A DNA stretch of 14,977 nucleotides from Proteiniphilum sp. UBA4084. GTDB taxonomy: Bacteria > Bacteroidota > Bacteroidia > Bacteroidales > Dysgonomonadaceae. The stretch is from assembly GCA_002383605.1 (NCBI GenBank), contig DFYK01000114.1:12387-27363 (forward strand), read 5' to 3'. Position 1 is the first letter of the stretch. Each line of letters starts with the position of its first letter. The notes under the pieces were generated by a model. It saw only the letters and a program-made list of their open reading frames with translations, made no database searches and was not told the DNA's origin. The position numbers were made by a program, and so were the translations under genes. Below are positions 14,822-14,977 of the stretch, piece after piece.

Positions 14822-14977
14822 TCAATAATAGCTGCTACGAAGCCACTCTCTCCTGACGCTTCTGCCTCCGAAATTCAGTGACTCAAATGCCAGCCCCAGC
14901 ATAAACTGATGAATGACTATTTTTGTAGTAAGTTCATTTACGTCGGTCTGATAGTAATCTCCCAGATAGCCAGCCCG
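14822..14977 (-). CDS. C-terminal 51 residues of an unknown protein (runs off right edge)
   Basis: On the minus strand an open frame enters from the right edge and runs 51 codons to a TGA at 14822-14824. The product ends in TKIVIHQFMLGLAFESLNFG (18-37 of the visible part), then a basic stretch and SSYY. The protein-like composition without stops, together with the 14-bp spacing to the PatB-like gene, suggests a real gene in the same operon. The alternating hydrophobic pattern could be beta-strand or an amphipathic helix. I do not recognise the family. Confidence 0.6.
   Translation of the reverse strand, partial: RAGYLGDYYQTDVNELTTKIVIHQFMLGLAFESLNFGGRSVRREWLRSSYY

Overview
The window looks like a chromosomal segment of a Bacteroidales bacterium (phylum Bacteroidota). 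The evidence is a set of promoter elements of the form TTTG-N19..21-TAnnTTTG, weak use of Shine-Dalgarno sites, the pyrG-yidC order, a YidC with a long periplasmic domain, and family types common in that order (DUF1460 amidase, SHOCT/DUF4870 protein, Cys-rich SlyD, PatB/MalY aminotransferase). The exact genus cannot be told from the sequence alone. Most of the window is ordinary housekeeping DNA; no phage, insertion sequence, CRISPR array or defence cassette was seen.

Layout. Left edge (1-220, minus strand): a tRNA-Gly runs off the left end. It is preceded by a duplicated 5' half of the same tRNA and by a well-formed promoter. Next on the minus strand come a free methionine-(R)-sulfoxide reductase (230-706), an OmpA-type lipoprotein (778-1458) ending in a clear terminator, and a very acidic small protein (1506-1841). 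Then follow yidC (2044-4017) and pyrG (4063-5682), probably one transcript with a promoter at about 5722 and a terminator at 1983-2017. Upstream of these lie ftsE (5803-6474), translationally coupled to a SHOCT/DUF4870 membrane protein (6474-6941), and a VanZ-like membrane protein (6978-7385).

A 168-bp divergent intergenic region separates vanZ from two plus-strand genes: an S41 C-terminal processing protease (7554-9266) and a CapA-family metallophosphatase-like protein (9362-10423). They are followed by what appears to be a gutted MgtC/SapB gene (10442-10619). The right third is again minus strand. Read in transcription order it holds the C-terminal end of an unknown protein at the right edge, a PatB/MalY PLP enzyme, then slyD, aroC, an unrecognised Lys/Glu-rich protein overlapping aroC, and a DUF1460 cell-wall amidase.

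Together the genes cover envelope biogenesis and maintenance (yidC, ftsE, OmpA lipoprotein, S41 protease, DUF1460 amidase), nucleotide and aromatic amino-acid synthesis (pyrG, aroC), sulfur amino-acid chemistry (PatB, free-Met-SO reductase) and protein folding (slyD). The parts most worth a second look are the promoter-driven tRNA-Gly 5' half with its copied anticodon arm, the deleted mgtC, the out-of-frame gene that overlaps the end of aroC, and the ftsE gene coupled to a DUF4870 protein with no ftsX in view.
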